NCBI GenBank assembly: GCA_027214385.1
Contig: JAPVXR010000013.1
Location: 62,001 to 126,000 of the forward strand
Source of the DNA: Cryomorphaceae bacterium 1068
Lineage (GTDB): Bacteria > Bacteroidota > Bacteroidia > Flavobacteriales_D > Cryomorphaceae
Length of the DNA stretch: 64,000 nucleotides
Direction of reading: 5' to 3'
Shown here: positions 48,093 to 57,176 of the stretch, piece by piece
Numbering within the stretch: the stretch's first letter is position 1
How the letters are laid out: every line of letters starts with the position of its first letter
Translations under genes and position numbers: made by a program
Notes under the pieces: generated by a model
The model's database searches: none
The model's input: only the letters and a program-made list of their open reading frames with translations
What the model was told of the DNA's origin: nothing

Positions 48093-48821
48093 ATGAAAAT
48101 CAAAGTTTTGAAGAACAAAATCAAGGCTATAAGCTCGTCACTTTTTTGTTTTTTCCTTTTGTCGTTCAGTTATGGACAGTTTCCCCTAGACAAAAATTTT
48201 GAAGGACTGAAAGCTTCGCCACGTATAATGAGCGAGACCATAGAAATGGTTTCTGAAGGGATCAAGTTCAGGCAAGTTTATCATTTCGATGTTTCGGGAC
48301 ATCTCATGAAAATTGAAAACTACAATGACTATCACCTAGATGAAGATTCACTCCATCTTGGCGAGATTACCTATTTTGAATACACAACGGGCAATAGTCG
48401 AAGTAGTTTTACGCTGTCCGCAGATAAGAGCGACACAGTAAAGGTGACTCATTACGAGTTTTTTGGTGAGAATAACATTAAGGTCTATACTGAAAATTAC
48501 AGCAATTCATATTTTACAGAAATCATTCAAACTCTCGATGAGAAGGGAAGGATTGTGGTCACTCATGGATTTATTTCAGATCGAGATAACGAAGAGATCT
48601 ACACGGCCTCTATCACAAGATTCATCTACGATCATGATAAATTACTGAAGCTGATTGTAGTCAATGATCGTACAGGAGCCGAAGGTAAAGAGGTATATTG
48701 CCACAGCAGGAAGTATGATGAAGTGGGTAATCTGACTCACATGGAATACCAAGACGAGGATGGAGTGATTGTGAGTATTGTCGACAAATCGTATGAGTAC
48801 TATGGCGCCGAAGTTAAGTAG
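48093..48821 (+). CDS. Secreted hypothetical protein
   Basis: Start taken at ATG 48093, which gives a signal peptide ending LSFSYGQ; the frame extends back to a GTG at 48018 without adding recognisable sequence. The mature part of about 210 residues is strand-rich, with repeats resembling short RHS/YD-type or MORN-like lines (RQVYHFDVSGHLMKIENYN, KYDEVGNLTHMEYQDEDG). No catalytic motif seen. Probably a periplasmic or surface protein of unknown role. Confidence 0.72.
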   Translation: MKIKVLKNKIKAISSSLFCFFLLSFSYGQFPLDKNFEGLKASPRIMSETIEMVSEGIKFRQVYHFDVSGHLMKIENYNDYHLDEDSLHLGEITYFEYTTGNSRSSFTLSADKSDTVKVTHYEFFGENNIKVYTENYSNSYFTEIIQTLDEKGRIVVTHGFISDRDNEEIYTASITRFIYDHDKLLKLIVVNDRTGAEGKEVYCHSRKYDEVGNLTHMEYQDEDGVIVSIVDKSYEYYGAEVK

Positions 48822-48915
48822 CGCAAGTTAACTCAGAATGGCCGGGTCGATTTAAATGAAGTGATGATGGAGTGATTGGTGCTATCAAAAACATCAAAAC
48901 TATTTTGAAAGTAGA

Positions 48916-49656
48916 ATGAAAGTATGCGTTGCACAAGTAGAGCCTAGGAAAGGGGATATTCAAGAGAATATCAAAATCCACATGACTTGTGTAGAAATGG
49001 CCATTGCTGAGAATGTAGACTTTATTGCTTTTCCTGAACTTTCACTTACAGGCTATGAACGTGAACTCGCACAAGAATTGGCAATGGAGATAGATGACTC
49101 CAGGTTGGATGAGTTTCAAAATGCAAGCAACATCAATCATATCACAATAGGAGTAGGGATGCCCCTCAAATCAGAATTGGGAACGCATATCAGCATGATG
49201 TTCTTTCAGCCTCATCAAGCTCGAAAGATCTATTCCAAGCAAAAACTACACGCTGATGAAATCCCATTCTTTGTTGAAGGTCACGAACAGCTGATACTGA
49301 CGGTTGGCAGCACTGAGATTGCCCCCTCCATTTGCTATGAATCCACGTTTGATGAACACTCTGAGAACGCCAAAAAACTCGGAGCTGATGTTTACTTGGC
49401 TAGTGTAGCCAAACCCAAGGGCGACATTGATAAGGCCTACAATCATTATCAGAGAGTGGCTGAAGAATTAGGTTTGACAGTGATCCTATCAAATAGTATC
49501 GGGCCTTGCGATAATTTTCTGAGTGCTGGAGGATCAGCAATTTGGGACTCGACCGGAGTTCTACAAGGGTCAATAAAATCACAAAGCGAAGGAATTCTAA
49601 TTTTCGATACAATTGCTAAGGAGGCAATTGAAATATCGATAGCGCCTGTCGATTAA
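48916..49656 (+). CDS. Carbon-nitrogen hydrolase (nitrilase superfamily)
   Basis: A 246-residue single-domain hydrolase with the full Glu-Lys-Cys triad: E41 (FPELSLTGYE), K110 (YSKQKLHADE) and C140 (PSICYE). Family members cleave amides, nitriles or carbamoyl groups through a cysteine thioester; the substrate cannot be told from sequence alone. It has no signal peptide, so acts in the cytoplasm. The downstream membrane-protein gene starts 22 nt later and may be co-transcribed. Confidence 0.9.
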   Translation: MKVCVAQVEPRKGDIQENIKIHMTCVEMAIAENVDFIAFPELSLTGYERELAQELAMEIDDSRLDEFQNASNINHITIGVGMPLKSELGTHISMMFFQPHQARKIYSKQKLHADEIPFFVEGHEQLILTVGSTEIAPSICYESTFDEHSENAKKLGADVYLASVAKPKGDIDKAYNHYQRVAEELGLTVILSNSIGPCDNFLSAGGSAIWDSTGVLQGSIKSQSEGILIFDTIAKEAIEISIAPVD

Positions 49657-49678
49657 TTCAAAGGAAATTTATGCAATT

Positions 49679-50113
49679 ATGCACCAAGGGAAGGATGATA
49701 TGGACGAGCTAATCAAAATTGGAAAGAGGAAGACAATCTTGATATCTATTGGTATTCTACTTGTATCTATCCATACCATCTATTTTTACCATGCCGTGAG
49801 ACCCGAAATAGAAACGAAGAAATTAATACAGCAGATAATTCGATTTCTTCTGACAGTGGGCCTTTTGATGGTTACGTACAAAGGAAAAAAATGGGCGAGA
49901 ATACTCTCCATTATTCTATTTTCTCTGGGAATGGTTGGGGGATTGATCGGACTAGTTGCATTAGACAGTGCCTCGTTTATCAATAAGTTGCCTTTGCTGG
50001 TGATGACTTTTGTATACTCTATAGCTGTTTATCACTTTGCCATTACGAAAAGCTTTAAGGCATATTTTGATCAACTCAATGGCAAGGAGGTAGAGCTCGA
50101 AGAAGAATTTTAG
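49679..50113 (+). CDS. Four-helix membrane protein of unknown function
   Basis: A 144-residue protein with four hydrophobic segments (ILISIGILLVSIHTIYFYHAV; RFLLTVGLLMVTY; ILSIILFSLGMVGGLIGLVAL; PLLVMTFVYSIAVYHFAI) and charged ends (KKW, VELEEEF). No family recognised. ATG 49679 is used; ATG 49700 (MDELIKIGKRK) is an equally good start. It lies just after the nitrilase-family gene. Confidence 0.7.
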   Translation: MHQGKDDMDELIKIGKRKTILISIGILLVSIHTIYFYHAVRPEIETKKLIQQIIRFLLTVGLLMVTYKGKKWARILSIILFSLGMVGGLIGLVALDSASFINKLPLLVMTFVYSIAVYHFAITKSFKAYFDQLNGKEVELEEEF

Positions 50114-50183
50114 AAATCGCTTAAAGTCCCCCGGTACATTCAATCAGGGTACCTGAGTCATTGAGATTTTTTACTTTCGGTGA

Positions 50184-51014
50184 ATGGATCATTGCCATTG
50201 CAAAAAGGCGACAATGAACCCAGAGAAAACGCATATGCACCATCCCGATTCCATTCGACTAAATAAAGCGATCAGCGATAGCGGTTATTGTTCTCGACGC
50301 CAGGCTGATAAGCTGATTGAGCAGGGTAGGGTGCGCCTGAACGGCAATAAGGTAAAACTTGGCGACCGCTCTATGCCGGGCGATAAGATTGAAGTAAACG
50401 GTGAGCTGATTACGGGCAACGATAACCTAGTGTACATTGCTTTGAACAAGCCTGTGGGCATTACCTGCACTACGGATCAGCGGGTAAAGGGAAATGTGGT
50501 AGATTTTATAGGGCACAGCGAGCGAATCTTCCATATCGGTAGATTGGATAAGCCCAGTGAAGGTCTCCTGTTAATGACTAACGACGGAGATATCGTAAAC
50601 AAGATTCTCCGTGCGGGAAACGAGCACGAAAAGGAGTATATCGTCAAGGTGCACAAGCCCATATCGGAAGAGTTTATTGAAAGAATGGGAAATGGTGTTC
50701 GCCTCCACGAACTGAAGGTGACGACCAAAAAGTGCGAGGTGAAACGACTGAATCGGTTTACTTTTAAGATCATTTTGGTGCAAGGGCTCAATCGCCAAAT
50801 CAGGCGAATGTGCGAACACCTGGGTTACGATGTAATGGAACTCAAACGAATCAGGATCATGAACATCGAATTGGGAAATCTCCCTCTTGGGGCTTGGCGC
50901 GATCTGACTTCTCAAGAATTGAAGGGCTTAAAAGCTTCGATTAAGGAATCAGATAATAGTTCATATGTCGATTCGCTTGAACAAGGTAAAGGACAGCATA
51001 AGTCCAACAAATGA
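50184..51014 (+). CDS. rluF: 23S rRNA pseudouridine synthase RluF
   Basis: An S4 domain at the N-terminus ([31 protein letters not shown]) is followed by the pseudouridine synthase domain, with catalytic D122 in [20 protein letters not shown]. The sequence [18 protein letters not shown] and [19 protein letters not shown] are close to RluF, which modifies uridine 2604 in the peptidyl-transferase region of 23S rRNA. The start is uncertain: ATGs at 50184, 50214 and 50235 are all in frame, and homologues begin close to the S4 domain, which favours the later two. The last 30 residues are a low-complexity polar tail. Confidence 0.92.
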   Translation: MDHCHCKKATMNPEKTHMHHPDSIRLNKAISDSGYCSRRQADKLIEQGRVRLNGNKVKLGDRSMPGDKIEVNGELITGNDNLVYIALNKPVGITCTTDQRVKGNVVDFIGHSERIFHIGRLDKPSEGLLLMTNDGDIVNKILRAGNEHEKEYIVKVHKPISEEFIERMGNGVRLHELKVTTKKCEVKRLNRFTFKIILVQGLNRQIRRMCEHLGYDVMELKRIRIMNIELGNLPLGAWRDLTSQELKGLKASIKESDNSSYVDSLEQGKGQHKSNK

Positions 51015-51051
51015 ACATGAACCGAATCGATAACTTTCAAAAACGCATTGA

Positions 51052-51753
51052 ATGACTTTTAAAATAGCTTTCTCATTCCTTCGTCAGTTATTGTTATTAA
51101 TGGCAATAGGTATGATCTCTGCAGAAAACCTCATGGCTCAAGAGGTAGATAGCCAGAGTGATAGAGACATCGCAAGGGCGCATATTACAGCTTTGAAAGG
51201 AGGGGCACTGTTGGTTCGGCTACAAACCAGAGCTCAGTCTTTGGAAACCCTCAAAGAGAGAGGATTGACCGATAAAGCGGAAGAGTTGGAGAGAAGACAA
51301 GTCGAGGAGAATCTCGAATATGTTAAAGCCTTTATCTCTGAATTTGATTTTGCTCCCGTTTACTTCTTTAGAAGCGAAGACTCCAAGCTGGTCAAAGAAG
51401 GCAGGCTGAGTGAGGTGGTTTTTTTAAACGATGATCTAGTAGCTGATAGCAGTATCACCGTAGAGGAGCGAAGTATCTATACCGCTGAATTTGGTAATGT
51501 TGCCCCTGACGATGAGAAAATGCGCCAAGATTACAGGCTTGACAAAGACAGTACCGGTGTCAAACAAAAGGCAACTTATTACGGCTCTGCTGATATGGGC
51601 TTCGAAGCATTGGTCATAATGGATGATCAATTCATCCAGTTGCGCAATCCATTTCCCTATTACGTGCGCACTTATGACAAGAAAGGTATCATAACTCGAA
51701 GTGCTGAAAAGGCCGTTCGGAAATTGAATCAAAAGTTGCACCAGTTCTACTGA
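51052..51753 (+). CDS. Secreted hypothetical protein
   Basis: Signal peptide at residues 1-30 (ending ENLMAQ). The mature protein of about 200 residues has a helical, charged first half (LVRLQTRAQSLETLKERGLTDKAEELERRQVEENLEYVKAF) and a strand-rich second half (FDFAPVYFFRSEDSKLV.., YYGSADMGFEALVIMDDQFIQLRNPFPYYV). I do not recognise the family; it looks like an exported protein common in this phylum. It follows rluF by 37 nt, with a weak TAACTTTC element at 51031-51038. Confidence 0.72.
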   Translation: MTFKIAFSFLRQLLLLMAIGMISAENLMAQEVDSQSDRDIARAHITALKGGALLVRLQTRAQSLETLKERGLTDKAEELERRQVEENLEYVKAFISEFDFAPVYFFRSEDSKLVKEGRLSEVVFLNDDLVADSSITVEERSIYTAEFGNVAPDDEKMRQDYRLDKDSTGVKQKATYYGSADMGFEALVIMDDQFIQLRNPFPYYVRTYDKKGIITRSAEKAVRKLNQKLHQFY

Positions 51754-51898
51754 CAAGAGAAGCCAATCAGGCCCATCCAAGATGGCGTGATTTTCAATCA
51801 ATCAACCACAATGAATTTCATCCCTAATGGGAAAAGCCGTTTACATGAAATCAGAAAGGTTTTGTCCTAGTCTTTCTTTTTTCTCCAGGTTGAATGAT

Positions 51899-52519
51899 TT
51901 ATCTGGAAATCGTGCTTAAATACTTATGACTCAGATTTGCTCCACAAGATGGAGGACAAGGATTTTCTCCCTTTACTACCTTCGGTGAAATACTTTTTAC
52001 CACTGTATTTCCGGACAATTTAGCGGAAGTTAATAAAAATGTAGGGCTACCATTTTGTGTTGTTGCTCTGGTTACCTCAATTCCTGTGCAGCCCTCGGCC
52101 TTCAATAGCGCATTGATTTCATTATTGCTAATGGTCACGGCAAATCTGACACCATTTACATTTCGAACAGCTTTTGCTGCCTGATCTTTTGAGAGTTGAT
52201 TTGTAGAAGGGGTTCCGTTTTGAATTCCTGAAAACAGGCGATATTTTGTTGAGGAGGAACTCATGACCTTCATATCAGCTCCTGAAGAAACACAAACAGC
52301 AAGCACGGATTCAGATCCGTTCGAATTAGGTTTTGCACTGTAAAACCGAATGGCTTCACAGTTTGTTCGTCCCATCATTTCATAGAGCAAGTTTGAAGAA
52401 AAAAACACGCCTCCGTTGGATTGATCCAATAAATCTGAAGAGGATTTATCTATTGAAATGAAGCCAAATGATATGGAAGCAATTAGTAAGATTGCTAAGG
52501 GAAAAAACTTGAATCTCAT
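51899..52519 (-). CDS. Secreted hypothetical protein
   Basis: A hydrophobic N-terminus (residues 1-22) suggests a signal peptide. The mature part of about 180 residues includes LAVCVSSGADMKV, KYRLFSG and a C-terminal CPPSCG motif that may form a disulfide. No family recognised. It is convergent with the previous gene, with a 145-nt gap that shows no terminator. A TACCCTA-containing 13-mer lies about 70 bp upstream of its start. Confidence 0.68.
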   Translation of the reverse strand: MRFKFFPLAILLIASISFGFISIDKSSSDLLDQSNGGVFFSSNLLYEMMGRTNCEAIRFYSAKPNSNGSESVLAVCVSSGADMKVMSSSSTKYRLFSGIQNGTPSTNQLSKDQAAKAVRNVNGVRFAVTISNNEINALLKAEGCTGIEVTRATTQNGSPTFLLTSAKLSGNTVVKSISPKVVKGENPCPPSCGANLSHKYLSTISR

Positions 52520-52866
52520 GACAGGTTAAATTACTTGGTTAGTTTAAGGAGACAGAACTTTCATTTGAGGGAAACTCTGCCAGTCTTGACGAAAATAGGG
52601 TAAAAATCTTAATCAAGGGATATTCATAAAATTCTAAAACCATAGGTTTTCCCGGAGTTCATCGAATCAAATTATCAAGCCATCCTCTTGCTCGTGCAAG
52701 GGGAGTCAATGCTTAGAAAGAGATGAAGCGAAAATAGGGTAGAGCCATTCCTTTGAATCCTACTTGCCCTAATTTGCTTTAAGTCTTTTAACAAAAAAGC
52801 CTGCTCATCAAAGTGAGCAGGCCTGCATTGTTATAAAAATCAGCTTTAAGCCGACAGGATTAATAC
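52520..52866. other. Intergenic region with a repeated 13-mer and a terminator
   Basis: These 347 nt between two - strand genes hold no gene I can support. CGAAAATAGGGTA occurs twice (52590-52602 and 52729-52741), and a further CCCTA lies at 52767-52771. The TAGGGTA core is the half-site of the operator-like array at 42763-42800. A terminator for the upstream Cys-rich gene is at 52793-52822. Confidence 0.6.
52793..52822 (-). terminator. Intrinsic terminator of the Cys-rich protein gene
   Basis: GCCTGCTCA (52799-52807) pairs with TGAGCAGGC (52814-52822) around a 6-nt loop. On the - strand a run of six T follows (52793-52798), 45-70 nt after the stop codon. Confidence 0.85.
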
Positions 52867-53220
52867 TTATCCTTTTTTAGTAGCCTCTTTCTTGGATTCG
52901 GCTTTCATTTTTTCAGCTTTCTTATCGCAGCAAGCTTTGCCTTCTTTCGCTTCGGCCATATTGCTGCAACATGCTTTTTCCGAACCTGCTGATGCTTTTT
53001 CGCCACCTTTCTTGCAACATCCTTTAGACATTTCCTTGCAACTCGATGCTTTGGCAACTTTAGCGGTTACTTCCTTATCAGCCGATGTGGCTTTCTGAGT
53101 AGTTTCAACTTTTTGAGTCGCTTCTACCTTGGTATCAGTTGATTTTGTTTCTGTCGTTTGCGCATTTGCAATTCCCGCCATGGCGAAAACGAGTGCGAAC
53201 AATAAAATGTATTTTTTCAT
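52867..53220 (-). CDS. Small exported Cys/Lys-rich protein
   Basis: Signal peptide at residues 1-21 (ending IANAQ), a Thr/Lys-rich low-complexity linker, then a Cys-rich region with SCKEMSKGCCKKGG, KACCSN and KACCDKK, that is three CC pairs within about 50 residues, and a Lys-rich tail. The spacing suggests binding of metal ions, but no known metallothionein or zinc motif fits exactly. A promoter-like pair lies upstream and a terminator downstream, so it is probably monocistronic and well expressed. Confidence 0.75.
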   Translation of the reverse strand: MKKYILLFALVFAMAGIANAQTTETKSTDTKVEATQKVETTQKATSADKEVTAKVAKASSCKEMSKGCCKKGGEKASAGSEKACCSNMAEAKEGKACCDKKAEKMKAESKKEATKKG

Positions 53221-53239
53221 ATTGATAGGTTATTTGAGA

Positions 53240-53271
53240 TAAAGATAAGTACTTTTTGATCAGTGCATCAA
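53240..53271 (-). promoter_or_regulatory. Probable promoter of the Cys-rich protein gene
   Basis: On the - strand TTG (53269-53271) is followed after 21 bp by TATCTTTA (53240-53247), which differs from TAnnTTTG only in the last base. The ATG is 20 nt downstream. Confidence 0.5.
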
Positions 53272-53346
53272 CACTGAAGGTTATTTTACCATTTATTGGT
53301 ACAATACGAATGAGCGTAAAAAGTGTTCGTAAACCGAGAGAATAGT

Positions 53347-54516
53347 TTATTTCCAAGTAAAATTCTGAATTCCTTCCTTTTCGCCTTGTTGAAGCAGAAC
53401 ACCCGAGCCAAAGCTAAAAGTGTTGTAATCTGAGAATTCCGTAATTCCTGAAACCGGGTTGATCCCGGTTGCACATCGTACTTTCCACTGGAAGCTTCCT
53501 CCACCGCCAAGTTGATTGCCTGAAACGAAGTAATTATCAGGTGAGGAGTTTACCACAGTGATACTGCGCGGGTCATTCCCCCCAAGGACACCACCACGTA
53601 TTTCGCAGCCAACGGCTCCATCAGGAGCAGTCCAAGTAAGTAGAACACCATTAGGGAAAACCTGTGATTCAAGAGCAAAATCGAAAGTGGTGAGTCCCCA
53701 AGTATCTTCAGCCTCGGGGCCTCCCCAAATTAAAGTGGCCAAAATGGGATTGTCTATAAACGGATTCCTATTGCCTTGTCTGATTTGAGCGATCTCATTT
53801 TTCTGAATTTCAATTTCAGAAACAGGATCTTCAGCATTCCATTCCAAAAAGATAAGAGGCACGTTGATATCACTTGCTATGGTTGGACCCAGACCCGAAG
53901 AGGATGGAAGGCAAAGGGTTTGAGATGAAGAGGTTCCATTTCCATCATATCGCAAGTACATGTAGAGGATGATACGCGCTACGTCTCCTTTCCATTCATC
54001 ACCGGGATACCATCCTGATCCAACGTATCCTGCATTTCCACTTCCGTCTACGAACGGGGAATTGCTTCGATTTTGGTTTGTTTGCTCATCACATGGTCGC
54101 AAGTTGAGAATGTCGGTGCCGGGTCCCGGATTGTCAACCGTGAGATTTGGAAGTGCCAACGATCGGGCAAAAACATGTTCTCGGTTCCAGTCGCCGCCAG
54201 ATCCGCCATAGTCATCTATTCCTCTTTCTCGGTCATTGATTAGCGTTCCATCTTGTCCACTTTCCCAACCATAAAGCAGAAGAACTTCATTGGTATTGTC
54301 TGGATTTTGATCGCCATCTTGAAGAGCATCCCAAGTGTCGAAGCTCGACGACGTGTAGTTGAGAAAAGAAACTCCGGAGCTTATCTTATCAGAAAGTTCA
54401 TCCTGTAAAGCGGTTCCCGTTAACTCCAAATCTACATTGTTGTAATACGATGGAATCTGAGCTTGAACCGTTATTGCCAAAAGGCAAAAGGTCCATAAGG
54501 TGATGTGTGATTTCAT
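53347..54516 (-). CDS. Secreted endonuclease I-type nuclease
   Basis: Signal peptide at residues 1-20 (ending VQAQ). The domain at about 30-270 has the endonuclease I signature: catalytic H114 in DWNREHVFARSL, then DILNLRPCDEQTNQNRSN with the metal-binding Asn. This His-Me finger family cuts DNA or RNA non-specifically outside the cytoplasm. Residues 280-389 look like an Fn3-like beta domain (FPNGVLLTWTAPDGA.., FQWKVRCATG). I see no clear type IX secretion tail at the C-terminus. Role is probably nucleic-acid scavenging. Confidence 0.88.
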   Translation of the reverse strand: MKSHITLWTFCLLAITVQAQIPSYYNNVDLELTGTALQDELSDKISSGVSFLNYTSSSFDTWDALQDGDQNPDNTNEVLLLYGWESGQDGTLINDRERGIDDYGGSGGDWNREHVFARSLALPNLTVDNPGPGTDILNLRPCDEQTNQNRSNSPFVDGSGNAGYVGSGWYPGDEWKGDVARIILYMYLRYDGNGTSSSQTLCLPSSSGLGPTIASDINVPLIFLEWNAEDPVSEIEIQKNEIAQIRQGNRNPFIDNPILATLIWGGPEAEDTWGLTTFDFALESQVFPNGVLLTWTAPDGAVGCEIRGGVLGGNDPRSITVVNSSPDNYFVSGNQLGGGGSFQWKVRCATGINPVSGITEFSDYNTFSFGSGVLLQQGEKEGIQNFTWK

Positions 54517-54630
54517 TTCGCTAATTTAAACTGAAATTGGGTCCGACTCAATGGTCTCTGCTCAATGTGAAGCTTCGCCAAACCCTACCGATTCAATAAT
54601 TAGATAAGTAGGACACTCTGAAAACTATAC

Positions 54631-55701
54631 TTAGTAGCGGTAGCAGATGGCATTGATGTTCATACCTGCACCTACCGAAGCAAAAAGCAGAATATCACCT
54701 TTCTTCAGGCTATGTCCTTCTTTCTCGCCGCGATTCACTACATCGTAAAGGGTAGGGACAGTTGCTACAGAACTGTTTCCCCATTCATGAACGCTCATTG
54801 GAAGAACTGAATCAGAATATTCGCGCTGTCCGTATAATTTGTACAAGCGACTGATGACCGCCTCATCTAACTTTTCGTTCGCTTGATGGATGAATATTTT
54901 CTTCACTTGGCTGATGTCAACTTTGGCCTTATCGAGGCACTGCTTCATAGCTGCCGGCACTTTTCTTAAAGCAAATTCATAAACCTTTCTCCCCTTCATT
55001 TTCATATACATCACACTGTCATCAGCTTCAGGCTCGTAAGACTTATCCATGAAAAGGTAGTCAACTTCCTCTTCAGCGAAGGTAGCTGATGCAGTACTCA
55101 AAATCCCGGCATCATTGTCTGTGTCTTTGTACTCCAAAATTGTGGCGCCTGCTCCATCAGAAAAGAGCATGCTGTCGCGATCATAAGCATCAATTACTCG
55201 TGAAAGTGTTTCTGACCCAATAACCAAGACCTTTTTTGCCATACCTGCTCTGAAGTAAGCTTCTGTCTGAATAACGCCCTGCACCCAGCCGGGACAGCCA
55301 AATAAAATATCGTAGCCTATGCAGTTCGGGTTTACAATACCTAGCTTATTCTTAACCCTTGCGGCAATGGAGGGTACCGCTTCTGACTGAATGGTGCCTG
55401 CTTTGATGTCTCCAAAGTTGTGAGCGACAATAATCTGATCGAGCGTTTCAGGATCGATACCTGAATCTTCGATAGCGCGAACGGCAGCTTGATAGGCTAG
55501 GTCCGAAGAAGTCATTGAGTCATCCGCCCATCTTCTATTTCGAATACCGGTGATCTCTTGAAACTTCTTGGAAATGATTTCAGGTGGGTTGTCTATTTTG
55601 ACAGACTCTTCCGTATAAAATGTTTGGCCGTGAAAATCTTCATTCGACAAAATTCTCTTAGGCACGAAACTTCCTGATCCTGTGATTACTGTTCTTGGCA
55701 T
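54631..55701 (-). CDS. FabH-like 3-oxoacyl-ACP synthase III
   Basis: A thiolase-fold ketoacyl synthase with the complete triad: C136 (DILFGCPGWVQG), H272 (FIHQANEKL) and N309 (HEWGNSSVATVPTLYD). Length of 356 residues suits the KAS III class. It is a divergent member (start MPRTVITGSGSFVPKR), so it may prime branched or special acyl chains rather than being the main fabH; no plsX or fabD neighbour is seen. A 10-bp-spaced direct repeat of ATATCCGA lies just upstream. Confidence 0.88.
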   Translation of the reverse strand: MPRTVITGSGSFVPKRILSNEDFHGQTFYTEESVKIDNPPEIISKKFQEITGIRNRRWADDSMTSSDLAYQAAVRAIEDSGIDPETLDQIIVAHNFGDIKAGTIQSEAVPSIAARVKNKLGIVNPNCIGYDILFGCPGWVQGVIQTEAYFRAGMAKKVLVIGSETLSRVIDAYDRDSMLFSDGAGATILEYKDTDNDAGILSTASATFAEEEVDYLFMDKSYEPEADDSVMYMKMKGRKVYEFALRKVPAAMKQCLDKAKVDISQVKKIFIHQANEKLDEAVISRLYKLYGQREYSDSVLPMSVHEWGNSSVATVPTLYDVVNRGEKEGHSLKKGDILLFASVGAGMNINAICYRY

Positions 55702-55724
55702 TAGTGTTGGGTGTTATGGCGCGA

Positions 55725-55742
55725 ATATCCGAATATATCCGA
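55725..55742. promoter_or_regulatory. Tandem ATATCCGA repeat upstream of the FabH-like gene
   Basis: ATATCCGA occurs at 55725-55732 and 55735-55742, one helical turn apart, 24-41 nt before the start codon of the - strand gene. Position and spacing suit a regulator site, but no family can be named. Confidence 0.4.
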
Positions 55743-55784
55743 CGTGACACAAGACCTGTGAGTCTAATTGTCCGAAACACACGC

Positions 55785-57125
55785 TTAATTGAAATTTAGT
55801 GATTCCTTGTAAAGGTGTTTGAATTGAGCGTCAGCATCATGCCTTATGTAAAAGGCATTGCCATTGTATATTTTGAGTTTTTCAGGAAAAGGAAAAGCTA
55901 CTTTCATAGGGGTGCTAAGAGCCCCTGTTTTCGGGTCGAGTTCCCGAATAAAATAAACTCCTTTTTTCTGGTGTATTGCATAGAGTTTTTCATTCACTTG
56001 GTCTTGTTCTATGCGCCACAATTCTTCGCCCGGAAGTTCTATTTGAAAATAAACGGAATCCAAAGTTTCTCCCCTTTGATCATGTCGGTAAATCCATTGA
56101 TTCATCGCATCTAAGATCAGTACATCACCGTCTTTTTTATACACAGGCGTATATGGGGGCCTGAGATCCCGATCTACTCCCGTGGCATAAGGTTGTTGAG
56201 AGCGAAAGTTTGGCTGCCTGTTATTGGCTCTGATATAGCTCGCGTATAGCTCTTTGTCAAAGCCCTGGGCTTCGCTCAAAGCAGCAGCCAATGCTCTTTG
56301 TTCCGGATCGAGCATGGTGTAATCCAAAAATGTTTTCGAGAAATAAGCTCTGTTTCGAGCGGTTCTGATTACTTCATGGGATTCAAGCTTAGTTTGATAG
56401 CAATAGTGTACGACTTGTGGGATTTCCCGAACGATCTGAACACTAAACGCTGAGCTCGAAAGTGCAACGGTATAAGGTACCACTTTGGTTCTGTATTCCT
56501 TTAAGTCAAACTCCTCAACGCTTAGCTTTCCTTCGTCTTCATTTACAAGAAGAGCAAAATCCAACCCTTGAACAAATAGTTCATCAAATGCACTTCTTCG
56601 CAGCCTCTGAGGATAATCAGGAATAAGAACACGGTGGCTCATTTCTCCATTATCAAACAAAGTCAAGGCGCAATTCTTCAAAGATGAGCCATTGTCAGGG
56701 TCGCTGATGTTTCTGTTGAGGTATGAGCCTACAACTAATAGATTATCAATGAATTCAAAATCAAATAAGTATTCAAATTCGGGCTCGTAAACTCCCATTG
56801 CTTTTTCTGATATTTCTAACCCCTTAGCCTTAGGTTTGGGAACCAGGTAGACTGCCACATCAGTGCTCTTCACCATATCGTATGGATTGCGATCATGGTC
56901 GTGGTATCCTGATGCCGAGACCTCCAGGCTTTTTCCTTCTTTGAAAGGAACTGCGAACCCACCTCGTGCATCTGTCCGAACGTTTCGGTTACCCATTCTT
57001 ACAGTAGCATTTGACAGTGGTTTTTTAGTATCTCCGTCGTATACCACACCGCTGATCGCCTCTTGGCTAAAAAGTGAGGTAGAAATGGCTATCCACAAAA
57101 AGAAGATGAAAAAGGATTTTGACAT
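55785..57125 (-). CDS. Secreted protein with carboxypeptidase-regulatory-like domain
   Basis: Start taken at ATG 57125, giving a signal peptide ending TSLFSQ; the frame is open to 57203 without a better start. Residues 21-110 are a CarboxypepD_reg-like beta-sandwich (ISGVVYDGDTKKPLSNATVRMGNRNVRTDARGGFAVPF). The rest, about 330 residues, reads like propeller strands (FDFEFIDNLLVVGSYL, GDVLILDAMNQWIYRHD, VNEKLYAIHQKKGVYFIREL). It is an exported protein of unknown function, divergent from the barrel-type transporter gene 51 nt away. Confidence 0.78.
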   Translation of the reverse strand: MSKSFFIFFLWIAISTSLFSQEAISGVVYDGDTKKPLSNATVRMGNRNVRTDARGGFAVPFKEGKSLEVSASGYHDHDRNPYDMVKSTDVAVYLVPKPKAKGLEISEKAMGVYEPEFEYLFDFEFIDNLLVVGSYLNRNISDPDNGSSLKNCALTLFDNGEMSHRVLIPDYPQRLRRSAFDELFVQGLDFALLVNEDEGKLSVEEFDLKEYRTKVVPYTVALSSSAFSVQIVREIPQVVHYCYQTKLESHEVIRTARNRAYFSKTFLDYTMLDPEQRALAAALSEAQGFDKELYASYIRANNRQPNFRSQQPYATGVDRDLRPPYTPVYKKDGDVLILDAMNQWIYRHDQRGETLDSVYFQIELPGEELWRIEQDQVNEKLYAIHQKKGVYFIRELDPKTGALSTPMKVAFPFPEKLKIYNGNAFYIRHDADAQFKHLYKESLNFN

Positions 57126-57164
57126 GGTCTCATTACTAAACGAGATGAAATTAGTAATTCTTTC

Positions 57165-57172
57165 TAGTTTTG
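57165..57172 (+). promoter_or_regulatory. Possible -7 element just before 57177
   Basis: TAGTTTTG fits TAnnTTTG but ends only 4 nt before the ATG, so if real it would give a leaderless mRNA. No -33 element is evident. Confidence 0.3.
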
Positions 57173-57176
57173 AGGA

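Noticed and set aside
51754-51898. Terminator or small RNA between convergent genes
   Set aside because: No stable inverted repeat followed by a T-run could be found.
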